A stretch of 6,503 nt of DNA, from contig SKLB01000116.1 of the NCBI GenBank assembly GCA_007123465.1, positions 1 through 6,503 on the forward strand, in the 5' to 3' direction. Positions 1-6,054 of the stretch are shown here, piece by piece. How positions within the stretch are numbered: the first letter of the stretch is position 1; every line of letters starts with the position of its first letter. A program made the position numbers and the translations under genes. The notes beneath the pieces were generated by a model, which did no database searches, had not been told where the DNA came from, and worked only from the letters and a program-made list of their open reading frames with translations. The stretch comes from Spirochaetales bacterium. GTDB taxonomy: Bacteria; Spirochaetota; Spirochaetia; DSM-27196; PWMO01.

Positions 1-209
1 ACGTGATCATGCCGATCCTCGGGATGCTGGTCGGTGCGTTTATCTACACCGCAATCTACCCTCTCCTTGCGCTATACGTTATCCCCCTGGGACAACTGGG
101 GAATCTCTCCGTGGCAAACGCTCTCGGGATCAGCCATTGGATCGTGATCGTCGGGCTTGCAATCGGCGCTGTGTTCCTCTTCCGTTTTTTCGAGAGAAAG
201 AACCTGTAA
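1..209 (+). CDS. C-terminal fragment of a membrane protein, probably YeeE/YedE (thiosulfate/sulfur transport) family
   Basis: The frame is open from the left edge (first whole codon at 3) to TAA at 207-209, so only the last 68 or so residues are seen and the true start lies outside the window. The fragment is strongly hydrophobic, with two likely membrane helices at fragment residues 3-28 and 44-62. The last helix is followed by a short charged tail (RFFERKNL), which fits a cytoplasmic C-terminus. The pattern GMLVGAFIYTAIYP, then a loop with LGQLGNLS, then a final helix, resembles the last helices of YeeE/YedE (DUF395) sulfur-compound transporters. That match is from memory of the family, and the hallmark cysteines would be upstream. 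It could be another polytopic permease. It is co-directional with rfbA but 153 bases away, and no functional link is evident. Confidence 0.55.
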   Translation, partial: VIMPILGMLVGAFIYTAIYPLLALYVIPLGQLGNLSVANALGISHWIVIVGLAIGAVFLFRFFERKNL

Positions 210-223
210 TCCAATCGCAATCG

Positions 224-268
224 TGCCGGTGAAGCCCCGCGCTGCCTCGAAGCGCACTTCAACCGGCA
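224..268 (+). promoter_or_regulatory. Imperfect stem-loop between the membrane gene and rfbA
   Basis: TGCCGGTGAAG (224-234) pairs with 257-268 (CTTCAACCGGCA), giving 11 base pairs with one bulged A. A nested 5-bp stem, GCGCT (239-243) with AGCGC (251-255), closes a 7-base loop. No T-run follows, so it is a poor intrinsic terminator by sequence. It lies 15 bases after the stop of the upstream gene and could be a 3'-end stabilising structure, a Rho-associated structure or part of an rfbA leader. The 3' arm can also pair with 309-317. That the structure can form is read from the sequence; any function is inferred. Confidence 0.4.
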
Positions 269-362
269 GCACAAGCAGTTTACCTGAGCGACGCGTTGTA
301 TTTCCACGGCTGCCGGTGTAGTCTGGGATTTCTGGAAAACCCGGCGTCTTTGGAGTAAGAAA

Positions 363-1235
363 GTGAAAGGAATCATACTGGCCGGCGGCCACGGTACCCG
401 CCTCTATCCGGCAACGCAGGTTATCTGCAAACAGCTGCTTCCGGTCTACGACAAGCCGATGATCTACTACCCCTTGAGTAACCTGATGCTGGCGGGCATC
501 CGCGAGGTGCTGGTGATCTCCACCCCGCAGGATCTGCCGCGCTTCCGCGACCTGCTGGGGGACGGATCGCGCCTCGGTATCAGCCTCAGTTACGCCGAAC
601 AGGCCGAACCGCGCGGGCTGGCCGAAGCGTTTATCATTGGTGAGAGCTTTATCGGTTCCGACAGTGTCTGCCTGGTACTGGGTGACAACATCTTCTACGG
701 CCACACACTGCCCGAGATGCTGCAATCCGCGGCGCGTATCGGCGGTGGCGCGCGCGTTTTCGGCTACTACGTGCGCGATCCCGAGCGCTACGGAGTGGTG
801 GAGTTCAACGCCGACGCAAAGGTCATATCGATTGAAGAGAAGCCGGCGCAGCCCAGGTCCAACTACGCGGTGGTCGGAATCTACTTCTACGACAACACGG
901 TGATAGAAGTGGCCCGCGGGCTCAAACCGTCGGCACGCGGCGAGATCGAGATCACCGACGTCAACAAACACTATCTTGAGCAGGGCACCTTGACCGTGGA
1001 GCTGATGGGGCGCGGCTTTGCCTGGCTGGATACCGGCACCCACGAGTCGCTGGTGGACGCTACGCTGTTCGTCAAGACAATTGAAGACCGCCAGGGCCTG
1101 AAGATCTCGTGCCCCGAGGAGATCGCCTACAAGATGGGCTACATCGATGAAGCCGGCCTGCGCACCGCTGCCGAGCCGCTGCTCAAGTCCGGCTACGGCG
1201 AATACCTGATGGGTCTGCTGGAGGGCGGCAGATAG
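363..1235 (+). CDS. rfbA: Glucose-1-phosphate thymidylyltransferase (RmlA/RfbA)
   Basis: This cytoplasmic enzyme condenses glucose-1-phosphate with dTTP to give dTDP-glucose and pyrophosphate, the first step to dTDP-L-rhamnose and other dTDP-sugars for surface glycans. The 290-residue product is the normal family length. The nucleotide-binding loop GGHGTR is at 8-13, followed by KQLLPVYDKPMIYYPLS (23-39). The catalytic metal-binding aspartate is expected in GDNIFYGH (D108), and the sugar-binding region has EEKP (158-161), GEIEITDVN (193-201) and WLDTGTH (221-227, second metal aspartate D223). Cys22 stands where most relatives I know have Ser (SKQ). The GTG start at 363 is supported by GGAG at 352-355, seven bases upstream, and by MKGIILAGG being the usual N-terminus. 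rfbB, rfbC and rfbD are not adjacent, so the gene is an orphan within this window. It converges on the HD-GYP gene, with 88 bases between the stops. Confidence 0.97.
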   Translation: MKGIILAGGHGTRLYPATQVICKQLLPVYDKPMIYYPLSNLMLAGIREVLVISTPQDLPRFRDLLGDGSRLGISLSYAEQAEPRGLAEAFIIGESFIGSDSVCLVLGDNIFYGHTLPEMLQSAARIGGGARVFGYYVRDPERYGVVEFNADAKVISIEEKPAQPRSNYAVVGIYFYDNTVIEVARGLKPSARGEIEITDVNKHYLEQGTLTVELMGRGFAWLDTGTHESLVDATLFVKTIEDRQGLKISCPEEIAYKMGYIDEAGLRTAAEPLLKSGYGEYLMGLLEGGR

Positions 1236-1323
1236 CGGCGAGCCGATAGAGGTTGAACGGCGGCAAGCGGTCGCGATAGCATTCCAGGTTCAGCTGATAC
1301 GGTGCAGGGTGATATGGTTGTAT

Positions 1324-2349
1324 TCACTGCTGCAGAACGGTGAACCCTTCATCCTTCGTGAGCGCAACAAAGGCGGCTACAACCTCGGGGTCGAAGGCCG
1401 TGCCGGCGCTTTCCTGGATAGCGGCCACCGCCTGCGCGGTCTCCAGCCGCGTTCGGTGCGGCCGGTCGCAGGTCAGCGCGTCAAAGACGTCGGCAACCGC
1501 GATGATTCTGCTGGCCAGCGGAATGTCCTCTCCGGTCAGCCTGTCGGGGTAGCCGTCACCATCGAAGCGTTCGTGGTGGTGCAGCACGTGCGGAACCGCC
1601 TGGCGCAGGTACGGCACTTCTTCTATCATGCGCTTGCCGTCGTTGGTGTGCCGCTTGACCTGCTCGTACTCGTCCTCGGTAAGGGCGCGCGGGTGTTTCA
1701 GGATTTCGCCGCTGACCGTGATCATGCCGACATCGTGCAGCAGTCCCCCGAGCTCGAGCTTGCGGATCTCGGAGTCCGGCAGCTCCATGCGCCGTCCGAT
1801 CGCCATTGACAGCGCGGCAACGCGGGCCGAGTGTCCAACCAGGTAGCTGTCGCGTTCTTCAATTGCGCGTACGATAGTCCGCACCGTGTCCAGGTACGCC
1901 TCGGCCAGCTCGCGGTTCTTGCGCGTCAGCTGCCACACCAGCAGGGCGCCGGTCTCGCGCAGCCGCGCGCTGAGCTCCTTCATGATGGCGTAGGCAATCT
2001 GCGGCGCCGCGTGCAGCAGGCGTTCAAAGTCCTTATACGAGACCTGCATAACGTTGGTAGGTTCCACCGCGCGTGCGGTTGCTGACCGCGGCCCTTCGTC
2101 CAGAATAGCCATCTCGCCGAAGAACTCACCGTCGCTGTAGATGCCGAGCACAAACTCTTCGCCGTCTTCGAAGTTCTTGGAGATCTGAATCTTGCCGCGG
2201 TGTATGATGAAGAAGGTATCGGCCGTAGTGTGCTCTTCTATGATGACTTCTTCAGCATTGTAGCTGCACTCGGTTACAATAGCGGCTATCTGCTTCAGCT
2301 CCCGTTCAGGGGTCTCGCGGAAAAACGAGATCTGCTTGAGTTTGGTCAG
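1324..2349 (-). CDS. Cyclic-nucleotide-binding domain fused to HD-GYP phosphodiesterase domain; start uncertain
   Basis: A probable cytoplasmic second-messenger protein: an N-terminal cNMP-binding (CRP-type) domain joined to an HD-GYP domain, the family that hydrolyses c-di-GMP or related dinucleotides. Numbering from CTG at 2349 (341 residues): the cNMP domain spans about 5-115, with a beta-roll strand FFIIHRGKIQIS (46-57) and phosphate-binding cassette FGEMAIL...PRSATARA (77-94, E79 and R88 present). A helical linker follows. HD-GYP spans about 150-330, with H173, HD (205-206), H234, HHE (258-260), DGDGYP (263-268) and DVFDALTCDRPHR (287-299). The usual HDxGK is HDVGM, so the lysine is Met209. 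No ATG, GTG or TTG lies between the in-frame stop at 2383-2385 and GTG 2151, and starting at 2151 would delete half the cNMP domain. Coding clearly reaches at least 2340, so either CTG 2349 or another rare start is used, or there is a frameshift in the five-G run at 2377-2381. No DNA-binding domain is present, so it is not a CRP-type transcription factor. It is divergent from the sigma-54 activator. Confidence 0.92.
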   Translation of the reverse strand: MTKLKQISFFRETPERELKQIAAIVTECSYNAEEVIIEEHTTADTFFIIHRGKIQISKNFEDGEEFVLGIYSDGEFFGEMAILDEGPRSATARAVEPTNVMQVSYKDFERLLHAAPQIAYAIMKELSARLRETGALLVWQLTRKNRELAEAYLDTVRTIVRAIEERDSYLVGHSARVAALSMAIGRRMELPDSEIRKLELGGLLHDVGMITVSGEILKHPRALTEDEYEQVKRHTNDGKRMIEEVPYLRQAVPHVLHHHERFDGDGYPDRLTGEDIPLASRIIAVADVFDALTCDRPHRTRLETAQAVAAIQESAGTAFDPEVVAAFVALTKDEGFTVLQQ

Positions 2350-2409
2350 GATGGTCTTTTCGGACGTACCGCAGTTCCCCCTTCAGTCTGATCTGCATCC
2401 GGTAACATG

Positions 2410-2439
2410 AATATACGCCCGCCGCAGGACGAAAAACAA
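2410..2439 (-). promoter_or_regulatory. Candidate sigma-70-like promoter for the cNMP/HD-GYP gene
   Basis: On the minus strand, TTGTTT (2439-2434) and TATATT (2415-2410) are separated by 18 bases. The -10 element matches five of six consensus bases and the -35 only three. Transcription would begin near 2403, just ahead of ATG 2398 and the AAGGGGG stretch (2383-2377). It overlaps the candidate -24/-12 element and has not been tested. Confidence 0.35.
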
Positions 2440-2450
2440 GCCGCCGGCCA
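2435..2450 (-). promoter_or_regulatory. Possible sigma-54 (-24/-12) promoter toward the cNMP/HD-GYP gene
   Basis: On the minus strand, TGGCCGGCGGCTTGTT follows the RpoN pattern TGGCACG-N4-TTGCW with exact spacing. The invariant GG is present at -24, TTG is present, but the conserved C at -12 is T. About nine of twelve defined bases agree. Transcription would start near 2424. The adjacent divergent gene encodes an RpoN activator, which makes the site plausible, but the weak -12 element keeps confidence low. Confidence 0.22.
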
Positions 2451-2512
2451 AAGTAACATCTAAACCTGCGCAAGACAGTCCACTAAAGATCGTAAAAGCC
2501 GCTCAGAAGCGC

Positions 2513-2518
2513 TACAAT
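2513..2518 (+). promoter_or_regulatory. Candidate -10 element for the sigma-54 activator gene
   Basis: TACAAT matches five of six bases of the -10 consensus and ends 13 bases before ATG 2532. No good -35 lies at the expected distance (about 2490-2495). A start near 2525 would leave a leader of only about seven bases, consistent with the absence of any Shine-Dalgarno sequence before the ATG. Confidence 0.3.
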
Positions 2519-2531
2519 TACTGACAGATAT

Positions 2532-3932
2532 ATGCCCAATCTCCTGTTTGTGGACAGTAACGAGGAACTCGGCGAGGACGTTTGCAGCTATTTCCGCAGC
2601 GCGGGGGCGCAGATAGAGTACGCGGTCGACTACCCGGGCGCGCTGTCGCAGATCCGCGAGCAGCGCTTTGACCTGGTGATCGCCAACGTGAAGATCTCCG
2701 GCGGAACCATCCGTGACATGCTGCGTGAGATTCAGCAGCAGGAGCCGCCGCCTGTGCTGCTGGTGAACTCCGAGGTGGATACGGTGGACGAGGCGGTGCG
2801 CGTGGTCAAGGAAGGCGCGTTTGGCATAGTGCGCAAGCCGTTTCACATCCCCGAGCTGATGTTCCATACCAAGCGCGCGCTGGAGCAGCGCGGACGCGGC
2901 CAGCGTGCATTCTCGCGCCCGGAGCGCTTCACCAACGTCTACCAGCCGGCAACATTCATTGGCGAGTGTCCCGAGATCAAGCGAGTGTTCGACATGGTGT
3001 CGCGGGTGGCCAGGACGCGCTCCAGCGTGATCATTACCGGCGAGACCGGAACCGGCAAGGAGCTGATTGCCGGGTCAATTCACCACAACAGCGACCGCTC
3101 GGGCGGTCCGTTTGTGCGCGTAAACTGCGCCGCCCTGCCGGAGACCCTGCTGGAAAGCGAGCTGTTCGGCTACGAACGCGGTGCGTTTACCGGCGCCGAG
3201 CGTACGCGCATCGGCCGCTTCGAGCAGGCCGACGGCGGCACCATCTTCCTGGACGAGGTTGCCGATATGAGCCTCTACACCCAGGCCAAGGTGCTGCGCG
3301 TGCTGCAGGAGCGCGAGTTTGAGCGTGTCGGCGGCAACCAGACAATCAAGACCGACGTACGGATCATTTCCGCCACCAACCGCAACCTGCTGGCGCTGAT
3401 GGAGAGCGGCGAGTTCCGCGAGGACCTCTACTACCGGTTGAACGTGGTGACCATCCACCTGCCGCCGCTGTGCGAGCGCGGTAACGACATCCGCCTGCTG
3501 GTGCAGTTCTTTGTGCGCAAGTATTCACTGGCGGTGCACCGGCGCATACGCAGCATGCACCGCGAGGCGCTGGAAATGCTGACCAGCTATCACTGGCCCG
3601 GCAATATCCGCGAGCTGGAAAATACTATCGAGCGCGCGGTTCTGCTGACCGAGGGCGACATCATTACCGCCAACGAGCTGCAGCTGCTGTTTGCGCGGCG
3701 GCCGCGCGGAGGGGAGCAGTCAGACAGCAACGAAGATGACGGCCAGATCAAGTTGCCGGCCGAGGGCGTCAAACTGGAAGAGGTCGAGAGGAGTCTGATC
3801 ATCCAGGCGCTGGAACGCAGCAACTGGGTGCAGAAGGACGCCGCAACGCTGTTGAACGTCTCAGGCCGCGTCTTCAACTACAAGATCAAGCGATTCAGCA
3901 TAACTCACCCCAGCTGGAGGCAGAACCGCTGA
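2532..3932 (+). CDS. NtrC-family sigma-54-dependent activator with degenerate receiver
   Basis: A cytoplasmic transcription activator that would use ATP to open RpoN promoters. The 466 residues are normal NtrC length, in the order receiver (3-118), AAA+ (about 140-380) and Fis-type helix-turn-helix (416-457). The AAA+ core looks complete: Walker A GETGTGKE (170-177), ESELFGYERGAFTGA (208-222) with the sigma-54-contacting GAFTGA loop, Walker B GGTIFLDEV (235-243), sensor I SATNR (280-284), arginine-finger region FREDLYYRLN (295-304) and sensor II WPGNIREL (355-362). The HTH reads KDAATLLNVSGRVFNYKIKRF. In the receiver, the phospho-acceptor position after DLVIA is Asn52, and the usual acidic pair is D8-S9; the switch lysine K102 (RKPF) remains. 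The domain therefore probably cannot be phosphorylated normally. ATG 2532 is the only standard start, because an in-frame TAA lies at 2493-2495, yet it has no Shine-Dalgarno. No histidine kinase is adjacent. The stop overlaps the next ATG. Confidence 0.95.
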   Translation: MPNLLFVDSNEELGEDVCSYFRSAGAQIEYAVDYPGALSQIREQRFDLVIANVKISGGTIRDMLREIQQQEPPPVLLVNSEVDTVDEAVRVVKEGAFGIVRKPFHIPELMFHTKRALEQRGRGQRAFSRPERFTNVYQPATFIGECPEIKRVFDMVSRVARTRSSVIITGETGTGKELIAGSIHHNSDRSGGPFVRVNCAALPETLLESELFGYERGAFTGAERTRIGRFEQADGGTIFLDEVADMSLYTQAKVLRVLQEREFERVGGNQTIKTDVRIISATNRNLLALMESGEFREDLYYRLNVVTIHLPPLCERGNDIRLLVQFFVRKYSLAVHRRIRSMHREALEMLTSYHWPGNIRELENTIERAVLLTEGDIITANELQLLFARRPRGGEQSDSNEDDGQIKLPAEGVKLEEVERSLIIQALERSNWVQKDAATLLNVSGRVFNYKIKRFSITHPSWRQNR

Positions 3933-4345
3933 TGGCCGCCGCTGACCACACTCAGGCGCCACCGCGGCGCAGAGCGCGGCTCGCGTGGATCATACCGCTG
4001 CTGCTTGCCGCCTGGACCGCCGGCATGCTGGCGCTGACCATGGCGCCGCTGGAAGAAATGCGCGCCGGGATTTCGTTCAGCATCACCAAGCTTGGTCATA
4101 CGGTGCTCTTCTTCGGCTGGACGGTTCTGGCCGGGCTCTACGTGATGGTCTTCCGCGGCAACTGGGGCGTACGGCTTGTGCCGCTGCTGATTGCCGGAAC
4201 GCTGTTCGGTGCGGCTATCGAGCTGGCGCAGCTGCTGCTGCCGTTCGCCCGCTCGGCGCGTTTTCTGGACGTAGTGATGAACGCCATTGGCGCCGCCGCA
4301 GGCTGCCTGGTGCTGCAGCGGCTGCGGCGGCGCTACGGCGAGTAG
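3932..4345 (+). CDS. VanZ-like family small membrane protein
   Basis: A 137-residue inner-membrane protein with a basic N-terminus (RRRAR, 12-16) and about four helices at 17-37, 56-74, 82-103 and 114-130. The VanZ-like pattern is visible: K53 and H56 before helix 2, then E97, Q100, R110, D113, N117 and G120 across the last two helices (the E..Q...R..D...N..G arrangement). VanZ itself confers low-level teicoplanin resistance, but the biochemical role of most VanZ-like proteins is unknown, so resistance should not be assumed. The ATG overlaps the activator's TGA by one base (TGATG), and GGAGG at 3916-3920 lies 11 bases upstream, so the two are very likely co-transcribed and translationally coupled. 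Its 3' end overlaps the convergent GH16 gene by 13 bases. Confidence 0.87.
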   Translation: MAAADHTQAPPRRRARLAWIIPLLLAAWTAGMLALTMAPLEEMRAGISFSITKLGHTVLFFGWTVLAGLYVMVFRGNWGVRLVPLLIAGTLFGAAIELAQLLLPFARSARFLDVVMNAIGAAAGCLVLQRLRRRYGE

Positions 4346-6054
4346 GGCGTAAAACGCACCCAGTCGATGTAATAGAAGATCTCGGTGTCGGCCACCGGCG
4401 GGCCCAGAATCCAGTTACCCGCCCCCGAGGTTCCCGGCTGGTAGTAGGCCGACCAGAAGTTGAACTTCAGCATGTACGGCGCGTCAATTCGCCCCGGCTG
4501 CTGGTCGTACCAGTACTCGTAGAGCACTATGTCGTCAACAAACCACTGAATGCGTTCTGCGGTGATATCGAAACCCCAGACGTGGAAATCCGCTGCAGGA
4601 TTAAACGGCAGTTCTACCTGCGTGGACCAACTGCTGAAGTCTGCTCCGTGAACCGCCAGATGAACCTCGCTGTAATCGTCACCGATGTTGACCGAAACAA
4701 ACTCAAAATCTATCTCCTGGCGTGTCTGCGCGCCGCCGTCGCGCCAGTCGATGGTGTACATGGTGGGCAGCACGCCGTTCTCATCGGTCGGCTTGAGCCG
4801 CGCTTCCCAGCGCCCGTAGCCAAAGTCGTCGCGGCGGGTCTGGATGGCCGAGCTCTTGAACAGCCCGGTCTCCTGGTAGTACTGCGTGTCGTACTCAAAC
4901 ACCATTACCAGCATATCATCTTGCACGTAGACCCGATCGCGGCTCAGGCGCCCGCCGTGTTCGGTCCAGGTCCCGATCTGCCAGACCGAAGTGTCAATCA
5001 CACCGTCCTGGAAGCTGTCAATGAAGTCATAGGCCGGCTCTGAACCGCCGGAGTGAACACGGAAGCTATGCGTAGCTGAACCCGAGCGCAGTCCGTCGGA
5101 GCTGTAGGCCACCAGGTCCAGCCGGTAGTTGCCGGTTGGCAGCCCCTCTCCCAGCTCAATCTGTTGCCCGTTGCCGGCGCTGCTGCCGTTGAGGTACCAT
5201 GCGAAGAAGAGCTGCTGGTCTGCGGCGTTGGCAACTACAGCTGACAGCTGCATTGCCGTGCCGGTTTGCATGCTTTCCAGAGCACCGTCAATGGTTACCT
5301 CAAGCGGCTGGTCGAGATCGGGGGTGATCTCCACGTCAACAGCGCCGGCGGGCAGGTTCAGTTGGTTAAACACAACGCTGCCGCCGGTACGGGCTTCCTC
5401 GGCAATCCGTACCGTTGTGGAAGCGCCGGCTACCACGCTCTCTCCGTCGCGCAGCTGCAGCGCAAGCGTGTAGTAGCCGGCGTCGATATCATCCGCTGCA
5501 AACTCGGCCCGGCCGGCAGCGGTCATCGTAAACGGCAGCTGCCGTTGGCTGCGATCGTAGCCGAGAAGCCGTGCGTCCACGTCGGGGGAGACCAGCTGCT
5601 CGTGCGGCCAGCGCACCTCAAGCTCCAGCGTACCCGGTCCGGGCAGCGGCCGCACCGCTATCGGCAACTCCTGGAGGCCGGCAGCCACAATACTGACCGT
5701 CTCCAGACCCCGGCCGATCCGCTGTCCGTTGGCGTTATGGGCGTTTACCGTTACCGTCCAGGTGCCGGTAACCAGCCCGTCAACGCGCAGGTGGCGCGAG
5801 TCTGTCTGGGCGCTGAAGCTCTCCCCGGCGGGGCCCAGGCCTTCGACGGCGTAGCCTGCCGGTTGCATGCTGATATCCGGCAGCAGGCTCATGGAGGAGA
5901 CGGTGTCAAATCGCAGTTGCAGCGACCCGCCGCGCGGCGTTTCTGCGCCCAGCCCCGGTAGCCCGCTTTCGCAGGCGGCAACCACAAGCAGCACCAGCGG
6001 CAGCAACATCAACGCCGGCACAGCGGCCCGCGCCACGGACTTCTGGTTATTCAT
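4333..6054 (-). CDS. Exported lipoprotein with three Ig-like modules and a C-terminal GH16 glycanase domain
   Basis: A predicted surface or periplasmic beta-glycanase of 573 residues. It begins with a lipoprotein signal peptide (K5, R9, hydrophobic 11-25, lipobox VAAC with Cys28). Three beta-sandwich modules of about 95 residues follow: roughly 43-138, 140-236 and 238-334. The GH16 domain (about 340-573) has RWEARLKP (415-422), the catalytic motif EIDFE (447-451; nucleophile E447, acid/base E451 by family rule) and FHVWGFDITAERIQWFVDD (490-508). ExDxE without the extra bulge residue is the form of lichenases, xyloglucan enzymes and kappa-carrageenases rather than typical laminarinases; the exact substrate cannot be read. 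ATG 6054 is preferred over GTG 6072 because AGGAGA (6066-6061) lies six bases before it and it forms an ATGA overlap with the upstream gene's stop. It is likely in an operon with that gene. Confidence 0.93.
   Translation of the reverse strand: MNNQKSVARAAVPALMLLPLVLLVVAACESGLPGLGAETPRGGSLQLRFDTVSSMSLLPDISMQPAGYAVEGLGPAGESFSAQTDSRHLRVDGLVTGTWTVTVNAHNANGQRIGRGLETVSIVAAGLQELPIAVRPLPGPGTLELEVRWPHEQLVSPDVDARLLGYDRSQRQLPFTMTAAGRAEFAADDIDAGYYTLALQLRDGESVVAGASTTVRIAEEARTGGSVVFNQLNLPAGAVDVEITPDLDQPLEVTIDGALESMQTGTAMQLSAVVANAADQQLFFAWYLNGSSAGNGQQIELGEGLPTGNYRLDLVAYSSDGLRSGSATHSFRVHSGGSEPAYDFIDSFQDGVIDTSVWQIGTWTEHGGRLSRDRVYVQDDMLVMVFEYDTQYYQETGLFKSSAIQTRRDDFGYGRWEARLKPTDENGVLPTMYTIDWRDGGAQTRQEIDFEFVSVNIGDDYSEVHLAVHGADFSSWSTQVELPFNPAADFHVWGFDITAERIQWFVDDIVLYEYWYDQQPGRIDAPYMLKFNFWSAYYQPGTSGAGNWILGPPVADTEIFYYIDWVRFTPYSP

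Noticed and set aside
296..324. Promoter TTGTAT-N17-TAGTCT before rfbA
   Set aside because: Each hexamer matches only three consensus bases; spacing alone is not enough.
72..1043. Long minus-strand open frame opposite rfbA
   Set aside because: It lies over a complete rfbA with all family motifs. Its translation is low in complexity, rich in His, Gln, Arg and Val, has no recognisable domain, and is typical of antisense frames in GC-rich DNA.
1236..1323. Terminator between convergent rfbA and the HD-GYP gene
   Set aside because: Only a 5-bp pairing (TGAAC with GTTCA) over a long loop and no T-run was found; not supportable.
1309..1809. Plus-strand open frame opposite the HD-GYP domain
   Set aside because: It is the antisense of well-conserved HD-GYP motifs and has no ribosome site or recognisable motifs.
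1324..2151. GTG 2151 as the start of the HD-GYP gene
   Set aside because: It would begin inside the cNMP-binding domain and discard the conserved strand FFIIHRGKIQIS coded upstream in the same frame.
2402..2459. Direct repeat GTAACAT (2402-2408 and 2453-2459) as an operator pair
   Set aside because: Seven bases twice in a 146-base region is too weak without conservation data, and the spacing of 51 is not distinctive.
3985..5043. 352-codon plus-strand open frame running through the VanZ-like gene and the antisense of GH16
   Set aside because: It overlaps two supported genes in other frames, and its translation lacks family motifs.
5266..5961. 231-codon plus-strand open frame opposite the lipoprotein modules
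   Set aside because: It is antisense to a coherent signal peptide plus beta-sandwich region, with no start signal.
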